Source of the DNA: Magnetospirillum molischianum DSM 120
GTDB lineage: Bacteria > Pseudomonadota > Alphaproteobacteria > Rhodospirillales > Magnetospirillaceae
Direction of reading: 5' to 3'
Length of the DNA stretch: 64,000 nucleotides
Assembly: GCF_000294655.1 (NCBI RefSeq)
Contig: NZ_CAHP01000015.1
Span: 45,398-109,397 of the forward strand
The translations under genes and the position numbers were made by a program. This document shows positions 26,387 to 36,100 of the stretch, in pieces. Numbering within the stretch: position 1 is the first letter of the stretch; every line of letters begins with the position of its first letter. The notes below the pieces were generated by a model. The model was not told the origin of the DNA and did no database searches. It worked only from the letters and a program-made list of their open reading frames with translations.

Positions 26387-29300
26387 GTGCCCTCATCCTC
26401 GCGCGGACGTAACCAATGACGGATCAGTTCGAGAAGCCGGTCGATGTCGATCGGTTTTGGCACATGATCGTTGGCTCCCGCCGCAAGACACCGTTCACGA
26501 TCACCCGGCATCGCCTTGGCCGTCAGCGCCAGGATCGGTAAACCAGCCCGACCCGGCCGACGGCGGATCTCGGCGATGGCGGTATAGCCATCCATTCCCG
26601 GCATCATGATGTCCATCAACACCATATCCAGATCGGGATGGAGATCGACATGAGCCACGGCCTTGATCCCGTCCTCGGCGACCAGCACAGATAACCCACG
26701 ATTGCGCAAGGTCTTGGACAGTGCGAAGGCATTGCGCATATCGTCGTCAACCAACAGGATTTTACGTCCAGCCAGATCCTCTTCGCGTCGTGGGGGCTGC
26801 TCTATTGGCGGCACGGCACGAACGCTGTGCAGGAACAGGGTAACTTCATCAAGCAGCCGTTCGGGCGAACGGGCGCTCTTGATGACGATGCTGTCGGTAT
26901 AGTCGCGCAGCCGCAGCGTCTCGTCATAGCTCAGATCCTTAGCGGAATGGATTACGACCGGAGGCAGCCGCAGGCCATCAGCGCGGGCGCGGTCAAGAAG
27001 ATCGAACCCGCTGATATCGGGCAAAATCAAATCGAGGACTAAGCAATCGAATTGCTCGGTACGAAGCAGGTCCAGCGCGGCCGCCCCCGTCGAGGCTTCC
27101 CGGATTTCGACGGTGCCATCCTGGACCAGACTCGCGGTGGCCCCACTGGAGACGGAATCATCATCAACGATCAATACCCGCCGCTTCGCTTCAGCGGGGA
27201 GGTGGCTCAAACGGTCGAACACCTCATTTAGCCGATCACGGTCAACCGGTTTGGTCAGGAAACCGGCAGCCCCCATCCGCAGGCCGCGCACGTGATCGTT
27301 GTTCGCGGAGATGAAATGAACAGGAATCGCTCGGGTGAGCGAATCGTGCTTCAACGCCGTCATCACCGACCACCCATCCAGACCGGGCAAGCCAATATCA
27401 AGAAGGATTCCGGTCGGAAGCAACCGTCGGGCCAAGCCAAGACCTTCGATCCCATCGCCGGAACGAACGCATTTGAACCCACGGCTACGGGCCAGATCGC
27501 ACAGGACGAGCGAAACAGAATCGTCATCCTCAATGACGAGAATCACCTGATCTCCTGCCTCCAGCGCATCACGATCGTCGGGAATGGCGGGAGGAGTCAG
27601 GGGGTCTTCTGTCGCAACGATTGACGGCGATGCTGCCTTTGGCATCGCTATCAGCGGCATATTGAGGGTAAAGGTGCTGCCCTGCCCTTCGACACTTTCA
27701 ACGTGAATGGTTGCCCCGATCAATTCAGCCAGACGTCGGCAGATGCTAAGGCCTAGACCAGTCCCTCCATACTGACGGCTGGTCGTGCCATCGGCCTGTT
27801 CGAATGCATGGAAGATATCCTCCAGTTTGTCGGCGGGCACCCCGATTCCGGTGTCGGACACCTCAATTGCAATCCGATCATTGCTATCATTACGATCATC
27901 CAACTCAGGAGCCAGTCGGTGCAGACGTACACAGACCCCACCCTGATGGGTGAACTTGATCGCATTACTTACTAGATTTGTGATGATTTGTTCAATTTTG
28001 CCTCCATCGGCATAAAACGAATCCGGTAAATCCGGATCAATTTCGACCGTCAGCCCCAGCCCCTTTTCATCGACCATCGAGGCAAAGCAACGGCGAATGG
28101 CTGAGGCAATCTCAACGGGATGAACCTCGTCCTCGCACACATCCATCTTGCCCGCCTCAACCTTCGACAAATCGAGAATGTCGTTAATCAAATCGAGCAA
28201 ATGGCTTCCACTCTCATGGATGATCCGGGCGGATTCGATCTGATCGCTGCTGAGATTGCCTTTCTCGTTGTCAGCCAGCCCCCGCGAAAGGATCAGCAGA
28301 CTATTGAGGGGGGTGCGCAATTCATGTGACATGTTGGCGAGAAATTCAGACTTGTACCGGCTGGCTTCGCCCAGTTCTCCGGCCCGATGTTCGGATTCCC
28401 GTCGAGCAACCTCCAGCGCCCGCCCCTTCTCGATCAGTGCCTCGTTGGCCGCCTGCAATTCCGTCTCTGAACTGCGCAAGGTCTCGGCCTGATTAATCAA
28501 ATGATCAGACTTTATCTTCAGCTCTTCATTGATAGAAGCAAGCTCCTCGCTTTGAATCTGCAATTCTTCCTGCGAGGCGCGCAACTCTTCTGCCTGCTGA
28601 CGAGTCTCCTCCAACAATTCCTTGGTAGAGATATTACGCTCTAGAACTTCGAGGGTCAGAGCGGCAACCGGAACGACCGCATCGATCAACGATTGCTCTG
28701 CTGCCGTGAACGGTGAAAAGGAAGCGATTTCGATCACCGCAAACACCTCGCCCCGAGCAAAGACCGGCACAAGCTGAATCGTCCGCGGCTTGGCCCCGCC
28801 CAATCCCGAAGCGATATGGCAATAATCCTCGGGGATGTCAGTCAATATGATCGACATACGTTGCCGGGCGCACTGACCAACCAACCCCTCGCCCTGGCGG
28901 ATTGTGGCAAATGAAGCGGCTTTTTCTCCAATTCCATAGCCGCCAAGAGGTAAGAAGCGGCCGCCTTCTTCCTGTCGGACATGAAACAAACCGGCTCCCC
29001 CGCCGACCAGTGGCACCAGGACACGAATCAGAGATTCCGCAAAGTCCCTGGGGGTTTCCGCCCGCTGCATTACGGCGGTCAACTCTGCCAACCGACTCTT
29101 GACCCAGCTTTGGGCACTCAAACGCTGTAACGATTCTTTGAAGCCACTGACTGCGACCGCCATGGCCCGCACTTCGCTGGCTCCGATTGTGTTGGGAATC
29201 GGCGTGTCGAGTTTACCATCGGCGAGATTAAGCATCGCGTGGCGAAGCGAATCGAGCGGACGAACAATCCCGCGAGTAATCAGTACTGACAGCACCGCCC

Positions 29301-29901
29301 CCAGCAGAACCAGAATAGCCAGCAAAACGGTTAGATGGATGATGACATCGCCTCTCTCGCGGCGAGACTGAGCTTCGAACGCGCGCGCACGGTTGAGCGC
29401 AAAATAGATAACGACGTCGATCTCTCGTTCGACGGATTGGGCATATTCACGGCCAGGACCGTTCAGGCTGTTTTCTATCTGGTCTAATTTTCGCGCACGC
29501 GACAGATCCAGGATCAGGTCGCGATACCCCCGCCACTCCGCCAACGCGCGCTCGATCCGAACCACGTCGGCGGGTGGACCGAGATAACGCTCGCGGATCA
29601 GGCTCACTCGGCGGAAGATATCGGCGTCCAGGCCCGCAATTTTACGAACAGTTTCTTCTTGCTGCTCAGGACGAGTGTTATAGATCAGATCCGCAAGAGA
29701 TCGCTCAATCCTTGCAAATGCGATCCTGGCTTGCAGCGCTTCGGTGCTGACGATGAATGGATGGTCGTATAGCTGCTCTGTAAGCTTAGATAATTGATTG
29801 ATGCGCAGGATGGCGAATGCCCCGATCGCCACGGTCATAAGCAGAACCAGGACGAAACCGATAACCAGACGGGCGTTGATCGAGGCGTCGCGCATCGGCA
29901 T
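26383..29901 (-). CDS. Hybrid histidine kinase: 4HB-HAMP-GAF-HisKA-HATPase with three receivers
   Basis: 1172 residues from the ATG at 29901 (GGAGA six bases upstream). TM1 at about 9-30, a periplasmic helical sensor, TM2 at about 190-212 and HAMP to about 265. GAF at about 290-430. A coiled coil of Glu-rich heptads (EELRASQEELQIQSEELASI) leads to HisKA (FLANMSHELRTPLNS) and HATPase (NLVSNAIKF, GTGLGLSI). Three receivers follow, from about 800, 920 and 1050, each with its Asp (LLDIGLPGLDGW, VLDLILPDISGF, LMDIMMPGMDGY). Similar architectures occur in multi-step phosphorelays. First gene of the operon with cheR and the REC-PAS kinase, ATGA overlap at 26383-26386. Output target unknown. Confidence 0.93.
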   Translation of the reverse strand: MPMRDASINARLVIGFVLVLLMTVAIGAFAILRINQLSKLTEQLYDHPFIVSTEALQARIAFARIERSLADLIYNTRPEQQEETVRKIAGLDADIFRRVSLIRERYLGPPADVVRIERALAEWRGYRDLILDLSRARKLDQIENSLNGPGREYAQSVEREIDVVIYFALNRARAFEAQSRRERGDVIIHLTVLLAILVLLGAVLSVLITRGIVRPLDSLRHAMLNLADGKLDTPIPNTIGASEVRAMAVAVSGFKESLQRLSAQSWVKSRLAELTAVMQRAETPRDFAESLIRVLVPLVGGGAGLFHVRQEEGGRFLPLGGYGIGEKAASFATIRQGEGLVGQCARQRMSIILTDIPEDYCHIASGLGGAKPRTIQLVPVFARGEVFAVIEIASFSPFTAAEQSLIDAVVPVAALTLEVLERNISTKELLEETRQQAEELRASQEELQIQSEELASINEELKIKSDHLINQAETLRSSETELQAANEALIEKGRALEVARRESEHRAGELGEASRYKSEFLANMSHELRTPLNSLLILSRGLADNEKGNLSSDQIESARIIHESGSHLLDLINDILDLSKVEAGKMDVCEDEVHPVEIASAIRRCFASMVDEKGLGLTVEIDPDLPDSFYADGGKIEQIITNLVSNAIKFTHQGGVCVRLHRLAPELDDRNDSNDRIAIEVSDTGIGVPADKLEDIFHAFEQADGTTSRQYGGTGLGLSICRRLAELIGATIHVESVEGQGSTFTLNMPLIAMPKAASPSIVATEDPLTPPAIPDDRDALEAGDQVILVIEDDDSVSLVLCDLARSRGFKCVRSGDGIEGLGLARRLLPTGILLDIGLPGLDGWSVMTALKHDSLTRAIPVHFISANNDHVRGLRMGAAGFLTKPVDRDRLNEVFDRLSHLPAEAKRRVLIVDDDSVSSGATASLVQDGTVEIREASTGAAALDLLRTEQFDCLVLDLILPDISGFDLLDRARADGLRLPPVVIHSAKDLSYDETLRLRDYTDSIVIKSARSPERLLDEVTLFLHSVRAVPPIEQPPRREEDLAGRKILLVDDDMRNAFALSKTLRNRGLSVLVAEDGIKAVAHVDLHPDLDMVLMDIMMPGMDGYTAIAEIRRRPGRAGLPILALTAKAMPGDRERCLAAGANDHVPKPIDIDRLLELIRHWLRPREDEGT

Positions 29902-30125
29902 GGACGGTCTCCAGCAACCTGCGGATCAGAGCGGTACGACAGGGCACACTCAAAAGCCCACCCATACATCCTATCGTCATTAGCACTTTAGTAAAAGACA
30001 ATCGCCAAGCACCCTCACCGACTTGGCCGGACCGAGAGAGATGACCCTATTTCCGGCATGGAGAAGCGGAAAACCCCTGCTAAAGTGGCTTTTCGATGAC
30101 GGCCAGATAGACAGGAGCATAACTA

Positions 30126-31229
30126 ATGCAAAGGTCATATTTCTCCACTGCGGCGATTGTTCTGACTTTTTTGGCCGCTTCGGCTCCAGCACGCGCAGAT
30201 ATCACCATCGGCGTAGCGGCTCCGATGACCGGACCCAAGGCCGCTTTTGGCGAACAATTTCGGCGTGGTGCAGAAAAAGTGGTCGCAGACATCAACGCCA
30301 AGGGTGGAGTACTCGGCCAAAAGCTTATCGCGATTTACGGTGACGATTCCTGTGAACCGAAGCAGGCGGTCGCGGTCGCCAACGAGATGGCCTCAAAAAA
30401 TGTTCCGTTCGTTGCCGGTCACTTCTGCTCCGGTTCGTCGATTCCGGCCTCGGATGTCTATGCTGAAACCGGCATCCTGGAAATCTCACCAGGAACCACC
30501 AGCCCCGTCTACACCGAGCGGGGTCTGCCCTACATTTTCCGCACCTGCGGCCGTGACGATCAGCAGGGCCGAACCGCCGCCGAATACATTGCCCGCACCC
30601 AAAAGGGCAAAACCGTCGCCATCATTCACGACCGTTCAGCCTACGGCAAGGGACTGGCCGACCGCACTCGGGACGAACTTCACCGAGTGGGTATCAAGGA
30701 AGTGATGTACGAAGCGATTTCAGTCGGCGACAAGGATTTTTCCGCTCTCGTCACCCGGCTTAAAGCCGAAAAAGTAGACCTGCTCTTCCTTGGCGGCTAC
30801 TACACTGAAGGTGGAATGATCGTCCGTCAGATGCGCGACCAGGGGCTAAAGACCATTCTGATGGGTGGCGATGCCCTGGTCACCGAGGAATATTGGGCCA
30901 TCACCGGCCCCGTCGGAGAAGGCACCCTGATGACCTTCAGCCCCGACCCGCGCAAGAACCCTGACAATGCCGAACTGGTAAAATTCTTCCGTGACCATAA
31001 TTACGAACCCGAAGCGTACACACTTTATACTTACGGATCTATCCAAGCATGGGCTCAAGCGGTAGAGAAAGCTGGCACAACAGATACAAAGAAAGTCGCG
31101 GCTACCTTGAAGTCGAATAGCTTCGACACCGTTCTCGGTCGGATTGGATTCGATGCCAAGGGCGATATCGTCGCTCCGAGTTATGTGATGTACAGCTGGA
31201 AAAATGGAAAAGCCGTATACGCTGAATAA
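30126..31229 (+). CDS. livK: Branched-chain amino acid-type ABC substrate-binding protein
   Basis: 367 residues with a signal peptide ending APARAD and AGGAG eight bases before the start. It is a type I periplasmic binding fold of the LivJ/LivK/BraC group: ITIGVAAPMTGPKAAFG, INAKGGVLGQKL, and the ligand-lid segments around GHFCSGSS and RTCGRDDQQG. It binds Leu/Ile/Val or a related amino acid in the periplasm. No permease or ATPase (livHMGF) is nearby, so it must use a transporter elsewhere or act as a sensor partner. The MFS gene follows closely. Confidence 0.9.
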   Translation: MQRSYFSTAAIVLTFLAASAPARADITIGVAAPMTGPKAAFGEQFRRGAEKVVADINAKGGVLGQKLIAIYGDDSCEPKQAVAVANEMASKNVPFVAGHFCSGSSIPASDVYAETGILEISPGTTSPVYTERGLPYIFRTCGRDDQQGRTAAEYIARTQKGKTVAIIHDRSAYGKGLADRTRDELHRVGIKEVMYEAISVGDKDFSALVTRLKAEKVDLLFLGGYYTEGGMIVRQMRDQGLKTILMGGDALVTEEYWAITGPVGEGTLMTFSPDPRKNPDNAELVKFFRDHNYEPEAYTLYTYGSIQAWAQAVEKAGTTDTKKVAATLKSNSFDTVLGRIGFDAKGDIVAPSYVMYSWKNGKAVYAE

Positions 31230-31284
31230 CAGCGTTCCGGAATTCTTGATCAGACAGCAATTAACTCTTGATGGACGTACTGTG

Positions 31285-32469
31285 ATGACGCCCCCTGTTC
31301 GGACCGACTGGCCCGCAGTTTTGCTGGCGGTCGGTGCCGGCGTGGCCGCCGCCTTCCAAGTCGGCAAGGCCCCGATTGCTCTTCCTTTCATACGGGCAGA
31401 GTTAGGGCTCGATCTTTCGGCTGCATCGTGGATATTGTCGATGCTGGCTCTGATGGGGGCCATCGCGGGCGGCGCGATGGGCAGCGTTGTTACGAGGCTA
31501 GGGCCACGGCGACTTTTGCCCGCCGGCCTTGCCCTGATCGCTTTCGGCAGCCTTGCCGGGGGACTGGCCCCCAGCCAGGGATTCCTGCTTGCCAGTCGAG
31601 TGGCAGAAGGAATCGGCCTGACCGTGGTCGTGATCGCGGCTCCAGCCCTGATCACTGTTGCAACCAGCCCCCAAGATCGCCACACCGCTTTTGGCCTATG
31701 GGCCTGCTTCATGCCGTTCGGCATGGCGGTATCAATGATGGCGGCTCCGCTATTACCGTTAATCGGCTGGCGCGGATTGTGGCTGGGAATGGCTGCGTTT
31801 CTGGCCTGCTACGCCCTATTGGCCTGGATACGACTACCCGCCTCCACAGGGCACGGCGGCTCATCCCCCTCTCGACTTTGGCACGATCTGCTTCGAACTG
31901 TTTCATCTCCGGGACCGGTTCTTCTGGCCGTAATTTTCGCCTGCTACACTACGGCCTATATCGCCCTTACCGGTTTCCTCCCGACTCTGCTGATCGAACG
32001 AATGGGGGTAACTCCGGGGCAGGCTGGCATGATGACGGCTGCGGTGGCGGCGGCAAACATCGTGGGCAATCTCGCCACCGGACCGCTCCTGCGTTGGGGC
32101 GTCCCACGCTGGGTTCCGATCATCCTGGCCAATATCACCATCGCCGCCTCCGCCATTGGTATTTTCTCCCCCGCGACTCCGGTGCCGCTCGCCTACGCGC
32201 TATGCCTGGTGTTTTCCGCCGTTGGCGGATTACTACCCGGCTGCGTGCTGGGTGGCGCGCCACCTTACGCGCCCGACTCACGGCTGGTGCCCGTAACCCT
32301 GGGACTGATCATGCAGGGCAGCAATATTGGTCAAGTGACCGGACCTGTCGTCGTCGGAGCCGCCGTGGCATGGTGGGGATGGAGCGCCGCCGCTCCTCTG
32401 CTGGCAGGCGTCACCCTGACCGGCGCAGCTCTGACTCTGGTATTGCGGCGGGTCAGATTGCCGGGATAG
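31285..32469 (+). CDS. Major facilitator superfamily transporter
   Basis: 394 residues with about 12 TM helices. The loop 2-3 type motif is GAMGSVVTRLGPRRLLPAG, and there is a central cytoplasmic loop at about 195-215. The start is set at ATG 31285 (GTG 31282 adjacent); a longer reading from 31204 overlaps the binding-protein gene by 26 bases and lacks hydrophobicity. No strong ribosome site is visible for any start. The cargo cannot be predicted; it is CynX/NimT- or drug-efflux-like in layout only. Confidence 0.82.
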   Translation: MTPPVRTDWPAVLLAVGAGVAAAFQVGKAPIALPFIRAELGLDLSAASWILSMLALMGAIAGGAMGSVVTRLGPRRLLPAGLALIAFGSLAGGLAPSQGFLLASRVAEGIGLTVVVIAAPALITVATSPQDRHTAFGLWACFMPFGMAVSMMAAPLLPLIGWRGLWLGMAAFLACYALLAWIRLPASTGHGGSSPSRLWHDLLRTVSSPGPVLLAVIFACYTTAYIALTGFLPTLLIERMGVTPGQAGMMTAAVAAANIVGNLATGPLLRWGVPRWVPIILANITIAASAIGIFSPATPVPLAYALCLVFSAVGGLLPGCVLGGAPPYAPDSRLVPVTLGLIMQGSNIGQVTGPVVVGAAVAWWGWSAAAPLLAGVTLTGAALTLVLRRVRLPG

Positions 32470-32739
32470 CAGTCGGAGCGAGGCGTCCGTCATTTGGGAA
32501 CCGAATGATTTAAAATCCCCGCAAGGAAGACACCCTGGCTATGAACGAAGGGTCTGACCCGTTGTTTTTCTGTGGGAAACCCTTATGGAGCATGGCGTAG
32601 ACGGTTGTATTGTCGTGGAAAAGTCGACACAGTGTTGCCCGTCGCAGATGGGGGGACGGGTAACATATCTGGCATCAAGCCTATACCCCTCCCTCGACAT
32701 CTCATCTTTGAACGGCCACGACACATGAATGGGGGTCTC

Positions 32740-33015
32740 ATGAACAAGCAGGATCTGGTGAGCAAGGTCGCTGAACTGAGCGGTCTATCCAAGGCTGTCG
32801 CGGAAACAGTAGTGTATGCGACATTCAATTCCATCACCGAAGCACTGAAGAGTGGGGATGAAGTCCGACTGGTCGGATTCGGGACGTTTTCGGTAAGCGA
32901 ACGCGCAGCCAAGGAAGGCCGCAATCCTCGTACTGGCGCGACGATCAATATTGCCGCCTCGAAGGCGCCGAAATTCACTGCTGGTAAGGGTCTGAAGGAC
33001 GCCGTCAACGGCTAA
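32740..33015 (+). CDS. hup: HU-type DNA-binding protein
   Basis: 91 residues from the ATG at 32740 (MNKQDLVSKVAELSGLS), with a G-rich ribosome site seven bases upstream. The HU/IHF signature GRNPRTGATINIAASKAPKF is complete. It forms dimers that bend and compact DNA. Longer upstream reading is unconserved leader. Followed by a strong terminator at 33048-33074. HU rather than IHF is favoured by the tip sequence and by the short C-terminus. Confidence 0.96.
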   Translation: MNKQDLVSKVAELSGLSKAVAETVVYATFNSITEALKSGDEVRLVGFGTFSVSERAAKEGRNPRTGATINIAASKAPKFTAGKGLKDAVNG

Positions 33016-33047
33016 TGCCGTCGAGAACGTCCCGGCTACCCCGGCAG

Positions 33048-33074
33048 CGCCCCCCGCATTGATTTCGGGGGGCG
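33048..33074 (+). terminator. Hairpin terminator after HU
   Basis: Perfect 9-bp stem of CG-C6-G (33048-33056) with its complement (33066-33074) and a 9-base loop, followed by a short T-containing stretch. It lies 32 bp past the HU stop. Confidence 0.7.
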
Positions 33075-33105
33075 ATTTCATATCCGGGGGAATATCTTGC
33101 CGCAA

Positions 33106-33132
33106 AGCCCGGTCGTACAACACGACCGGGCT
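33106..33132 (-). terminator. Hairpin after the pot operon
   Basis: Perfect 11-bp inverted repeat (33106-33116 with 33122-33132), five-base loop, located 45 bp past the stop of potI on the minus strand. The T-run is weak, so it may work as a transcript-stabilising hairpin or Rho-assisted stop, and it could serve both converging transcripts. Confidence 0.55.
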
Positions 33133-33176
33133 AGTCGGGGACAGAGTTACAGTTCGTTTTAGATACGCCTAAGATC

Positions 33177-34028
33177 TCAGACCGATTGCGGTGACGTTGT
33201 GGAATGCTGACGTTCGTCACGGTCCCGGCTCAACATCACCCGCCCGGCAATCGCCATAGCCACCCCGACCAAGGCGACGACGATGGTCGCCAACGCATTG
33301 ATTTCGGGACTGACGCCCAGTCGCACCTTCGAGAAAATTACGATCGGCAACGGCGTTGCCCCCGGCCCAGAGACGAAGGCCGAAATCACCACGTCATCGA
33401 TTGACAGGGTGAACGCCAGAAGCCAGCCAGCCAGCAGCGCCGGGGCAATGATCGGTAAGGTAATGACCAGGAACACCTTGGTCGGCCGTGCCCCTAAATC
33501 CATGGCAGCTTCTTCCAGAGAAGCATCCATCTGCGCCAGCCGCGACTGCACAACCACGGTGACGAAAGACAGACTAAAGGTAACGTGCGCAATGACGATC
33601 GTGGTGATCGAGCGCCCTTCAGGCCATCCGATTGCCTGTTCCATCGCCACGAACAGAAGCAGCATGGCAAGACCGGTAATGATTTCCGGCATCACCAGGG
33701 GGGCCGCGATCATTCCCGTAAACAAGGTCCGGCCACGGAACCGGCGGAAACGAACCAGAACCACAGCCGCCAAAGTGCCGAGGATGGTGGCGATGGTCGC
33801 GTTAGCCACGGCCACCTGAAGACTGAGCCAAGCAGCATCAAGGACTTTCTCGTCCTGAAGCAATTCGCCGTACCACTTAATCGAAAACCCGCCCCAGACC
33901 GTCACAAGGCGCGAGGCATTGAACGAATAAATGATCATAACGACGATCGGAACGTACAGAAAGGCATAGGCCAGCGACAGCAGACCATACAGCAGCAATG
34001 CCCGGTTGCGACCCCAGCCGGTGCTCAT
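33177..34028 (-). CDS. potI: Putrescine ABC transporter permease PotI
   Basis: 283 residues, six TM helices. Starts with a short cytoplasmic segment and LYVPIVVMIIYSFNASR, typical of the PotC/PotI family. The ATPase-contact loop is LEEAAMDLGARPTKVFLVITLP, and DDVVISAFVSGPG lies near the end. It forms the channel with PotH. Its start overlaps the potH stop by four bases. Confidence 0.93.
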   Translation of the reverse strand: MSTGWGRNRALLLYGLLSLAYAFLYVPIVVMIIYSFNASRLVTVWGGFSIKWYGELLQDEKVLDAAWLSLQVAVANATIATILGTLAAVVLVRFRRFRGRTLFTGMIAAPLVMPEIITGLAMLLLFVAMEQAIGWPEGRSITTIVIAHVTFSLSFVTVVVQSRLAQMDASLEEAAMDLGARPTKVFLVITLPIIAPALLAGWLLAFTLSIDDVVISAFVSGPGATPLPIVIFSKVRLGVSPEINALATIVVALVGVAMAIAGRVMLSRDRDERQHSTTSPQSV

Positions 34029-34933
34029 CGCGTTCCCTCCGTCGCTCGCCCCTGGAGCCGCTGAAAGACCATCACCGGCACCACCAGCAAAATCAGCATC
34101 GCCACCGCCACCGCCGAAGCGACCGGCCAGTCACGATTGTCGAAGAACTCCGCCCACAAAATTTTACCGATCATCAGGGTATCGGGACCGCCGAGCAGAT
34201 CGGGAATAACGAACTCACCCACTGCGGGAATGAAGACCAATAAAGATCCGGCAACGATTCCCGGCAATGACAGCGGCAAGGTCACCGAGATGAAAGCCTG
34301 AAAGGGGCGGCATCCCAAATCGGCCGCCGCTTCCAACAACGACAAGTCCATCTTTTCCAGGGTCGCAAACAGCGGCAACACCATGAAGGGCAGATACGAG
34401 TAGACCATGCCGATCAGTACGGCCAGATCGGTTTCGAGAATCTGCAACGGAGTATCGATAATCCCGAGCCACAACAGCAGCCCGTTCAGCAATCCTTCGG
34501 TCTTCAAGATACCGATCCAGGCGTAAACCCGGATCAGGAAGGAGGTCCAAAACGGCAACGCCACCAACAGCAGCAGTAAGTTACGAACCGAGTGCGATGA
34601 CCGAGCAATCGCATAGGCGGCCGGATAGCCCAGCAACAAACAGCAGAACGTGGCGATCGCAGCCAAGCGCAACGAATTGAGATAAGCGAAGGCGTAAAGT
34701 TCGTCGCTGAACAGCGTACCGAAACTACCCAAAGCGATACGGATTGTCAGAACCGCACCTTCACCCCACTCCAGCAACGGGGTATAGGGCGGAATCCCCA
34801 TAACCGCCTGGGATAGGCTGATCTTGATTACGATCAGGAACGGAACCAGGAAGAAAATCAGCAGCCAGACATAGGGGGGAAATCCGACGATCAGTCGCCC
34901 CCACCGACGAGCCACCCGGTCGAGCGCCGTCAT
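34025..34933 (-). CDS. potH: Putrescine ABC transporter permease PotH
   Basis: 302 residues from the ATG at 34933 (MTALDRVARR), whose first bases overlap the potG stop as ATGA. Six TM helices; the EAA loop is LLEAAADLGCRPFQAFISVTLP. PYVWLLIFFLVPFLIVIKIS and VPAVGEFVIPDLLGG-like segments (here IPAVGEFVIPDLLGGPDT) are PotB/PotH hallmarks. Partner of PotI. Confidence 0.93.
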   Translation of the reverse strand: MTALDRVARRWGRLIVGFPPYVWLLIFFLVPFLIVIKISLSQAVMGIPPYTPLLEWGEGAVLTIRIALGSFGTLFSDELYAFAYLNSLRLAAIATFCCLLLGYPAAYAIARSSHSVRNLLLLLVALPFWTSFLIRVYAWIGILKTEGLLNGLLLWLGIIDTPLQILETDLAVLIGMVYSYLPFMVLPLFATLEKMDLSLLEAAADLGCRPFQAFISVTLPLSLPGIVAGSLLVFIPAVGEFVIPDLLGGPDTLMIGKILWAEFFDNRDWPVASAVAVAMLILLVVPVMVFQRLQGRATEGTR

Positions 34934-36072
34934 CGGGTCAACACCATGGCATTGGCGGGATGCCACGCCAGATGAACCTCATCTTCCCAGGTTAGTTCCT
35001 GTTCGCCGGTATGGCGCAAATTAGTGCGAAGGACTTCAACCCTTCGGCCAGAAGGCAGACTGATATGATAAATCGACACGTCACCGAGATAAGCGATATC
35101 GGCGACGATACCCTTAACACCATTCATCCCTTCGGACGGCCGGTCACGCTGGACGACCATTTTCTCTGGACGAACCATCACCGTAACCGGCGCTCCCACA
35201 GGAACCGAACCACCGTGAGAAATAGTCAGGTCGCTTTCCAGTTCGGGGCACGTGACAACCAGAAGATCGTCACTATCCGACGCCACCACCCCTTCGAACA
35301 TGTTTGCGGCACCAATGAAATCGGCGACGAAGCGGGTGCCGGGATATTCATAGATTTCGACCGGAGTACCAACCTGCTCCAGACATCCTGAATTCATCAC
35401 CGCGATACGACTGGACATCGTCATCGCCTCGCCCTGGTCATGGGTAACCATGACGAAGGTGATGCCAACCCGCTCCTGAATGCCAACCAATTCAAGCTGA
35501 GTCCGCTCACGCAACTGACGGTCAAGTGCCGCCAGAGGCTCATCGAGCAGAAGCACCTTGGGTTCTTTGGCCAGACAGCGCGCCAGCGCAACGCGCTGGC
35601 GCTGGCCACCCGACAATTGGTGCGGCTTACGGCCGCCGAAACGGCTCATCTGCACCAAATCGAGAACGTCACGAACCTTCTCGCGGATTTGTGCCTTGGG
35701 CAATCCATCTTGTTTCAGCCCGAACGCGACGTTCTGTTCCACCGTCATATGGGGGAACAGCGCGTAAGACTGGAACATCATGTTGACCGGCCGCTCATAG
35801 GGCGGGATCGCCGAAACGTCAGTTCCGTCGATAAAAATCCGCCCCGATGTCGGGGTTTCAAACCCGGCCAGCATCCGCAGCAACGTCGTCTTGCCGCAGC
35901 CGGACGCACCGAGCAGCGAGAAGAACTCGCCGGCATGGATGGAAAGATCGACCTGATCGACCGCAACGAAGTCGCCGAACCGTTTCGAGACACCCTCGAA
36001 ACGGATCAGCGGCACCGATTCCGGATCGGTCCAGGGGGAGAAGGTCGGGCGTTGGGCAACCGTCTGGGTCAT
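34930..36072 (-). CDS. potG: Putrescine ABC transporter ATP-binding protein PotG
   Basis: 380 residues from the ATG at 36072; an ATG at 36144 lies inside potF and is rejected. Walker A GASGCGKTT, signature LSGGQRQRV, Walker B VLLLDEPLAALD, H-loop THDQGEAM, and a C-terminal TOBE domain (about 290-375) typical of PotA/PotG. It drives polyamine import. Located 28 bp after potF and coupled to potH. Confidence 0.95.
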   Translation of the reverse strand: MTQTVAQRPTFSPWTDPESVPLIRFEGVSKRFGDFVAVDQVDLSIHAGEFFSLLGASGCGKTTLLRMLAGFETPTSGRIFIDGTDVSAIPPYERPVNMMFQSYALFPHMTVEQNVAFGLKQDGLPKAQIREKVRDVLDLVQMSRFGGRKPHQLSGGQRQRVALARCLAKEPKVLLLDEPLAALDRQLRERTQLELVGIQERVGITFVMVTHDQGEAMTMSSRIAVMNSGCLEQVGTPVEIYEYPGTRFVADFIGAANMFEGVVASDSDDLLVVTCPELESDLTISHGGSVPVGAPVTVMVRPEKMVVQRDRPSEGMNGVKGIVADIAYLGDVSIYHISLPSGRRVEVLRTNLRHTGEQELTWEDEVHLAWHPANAMVLTR

Positions 36073-36100
36073 GCTCTTAGCTTCCGCGTCTCGATCGGCC

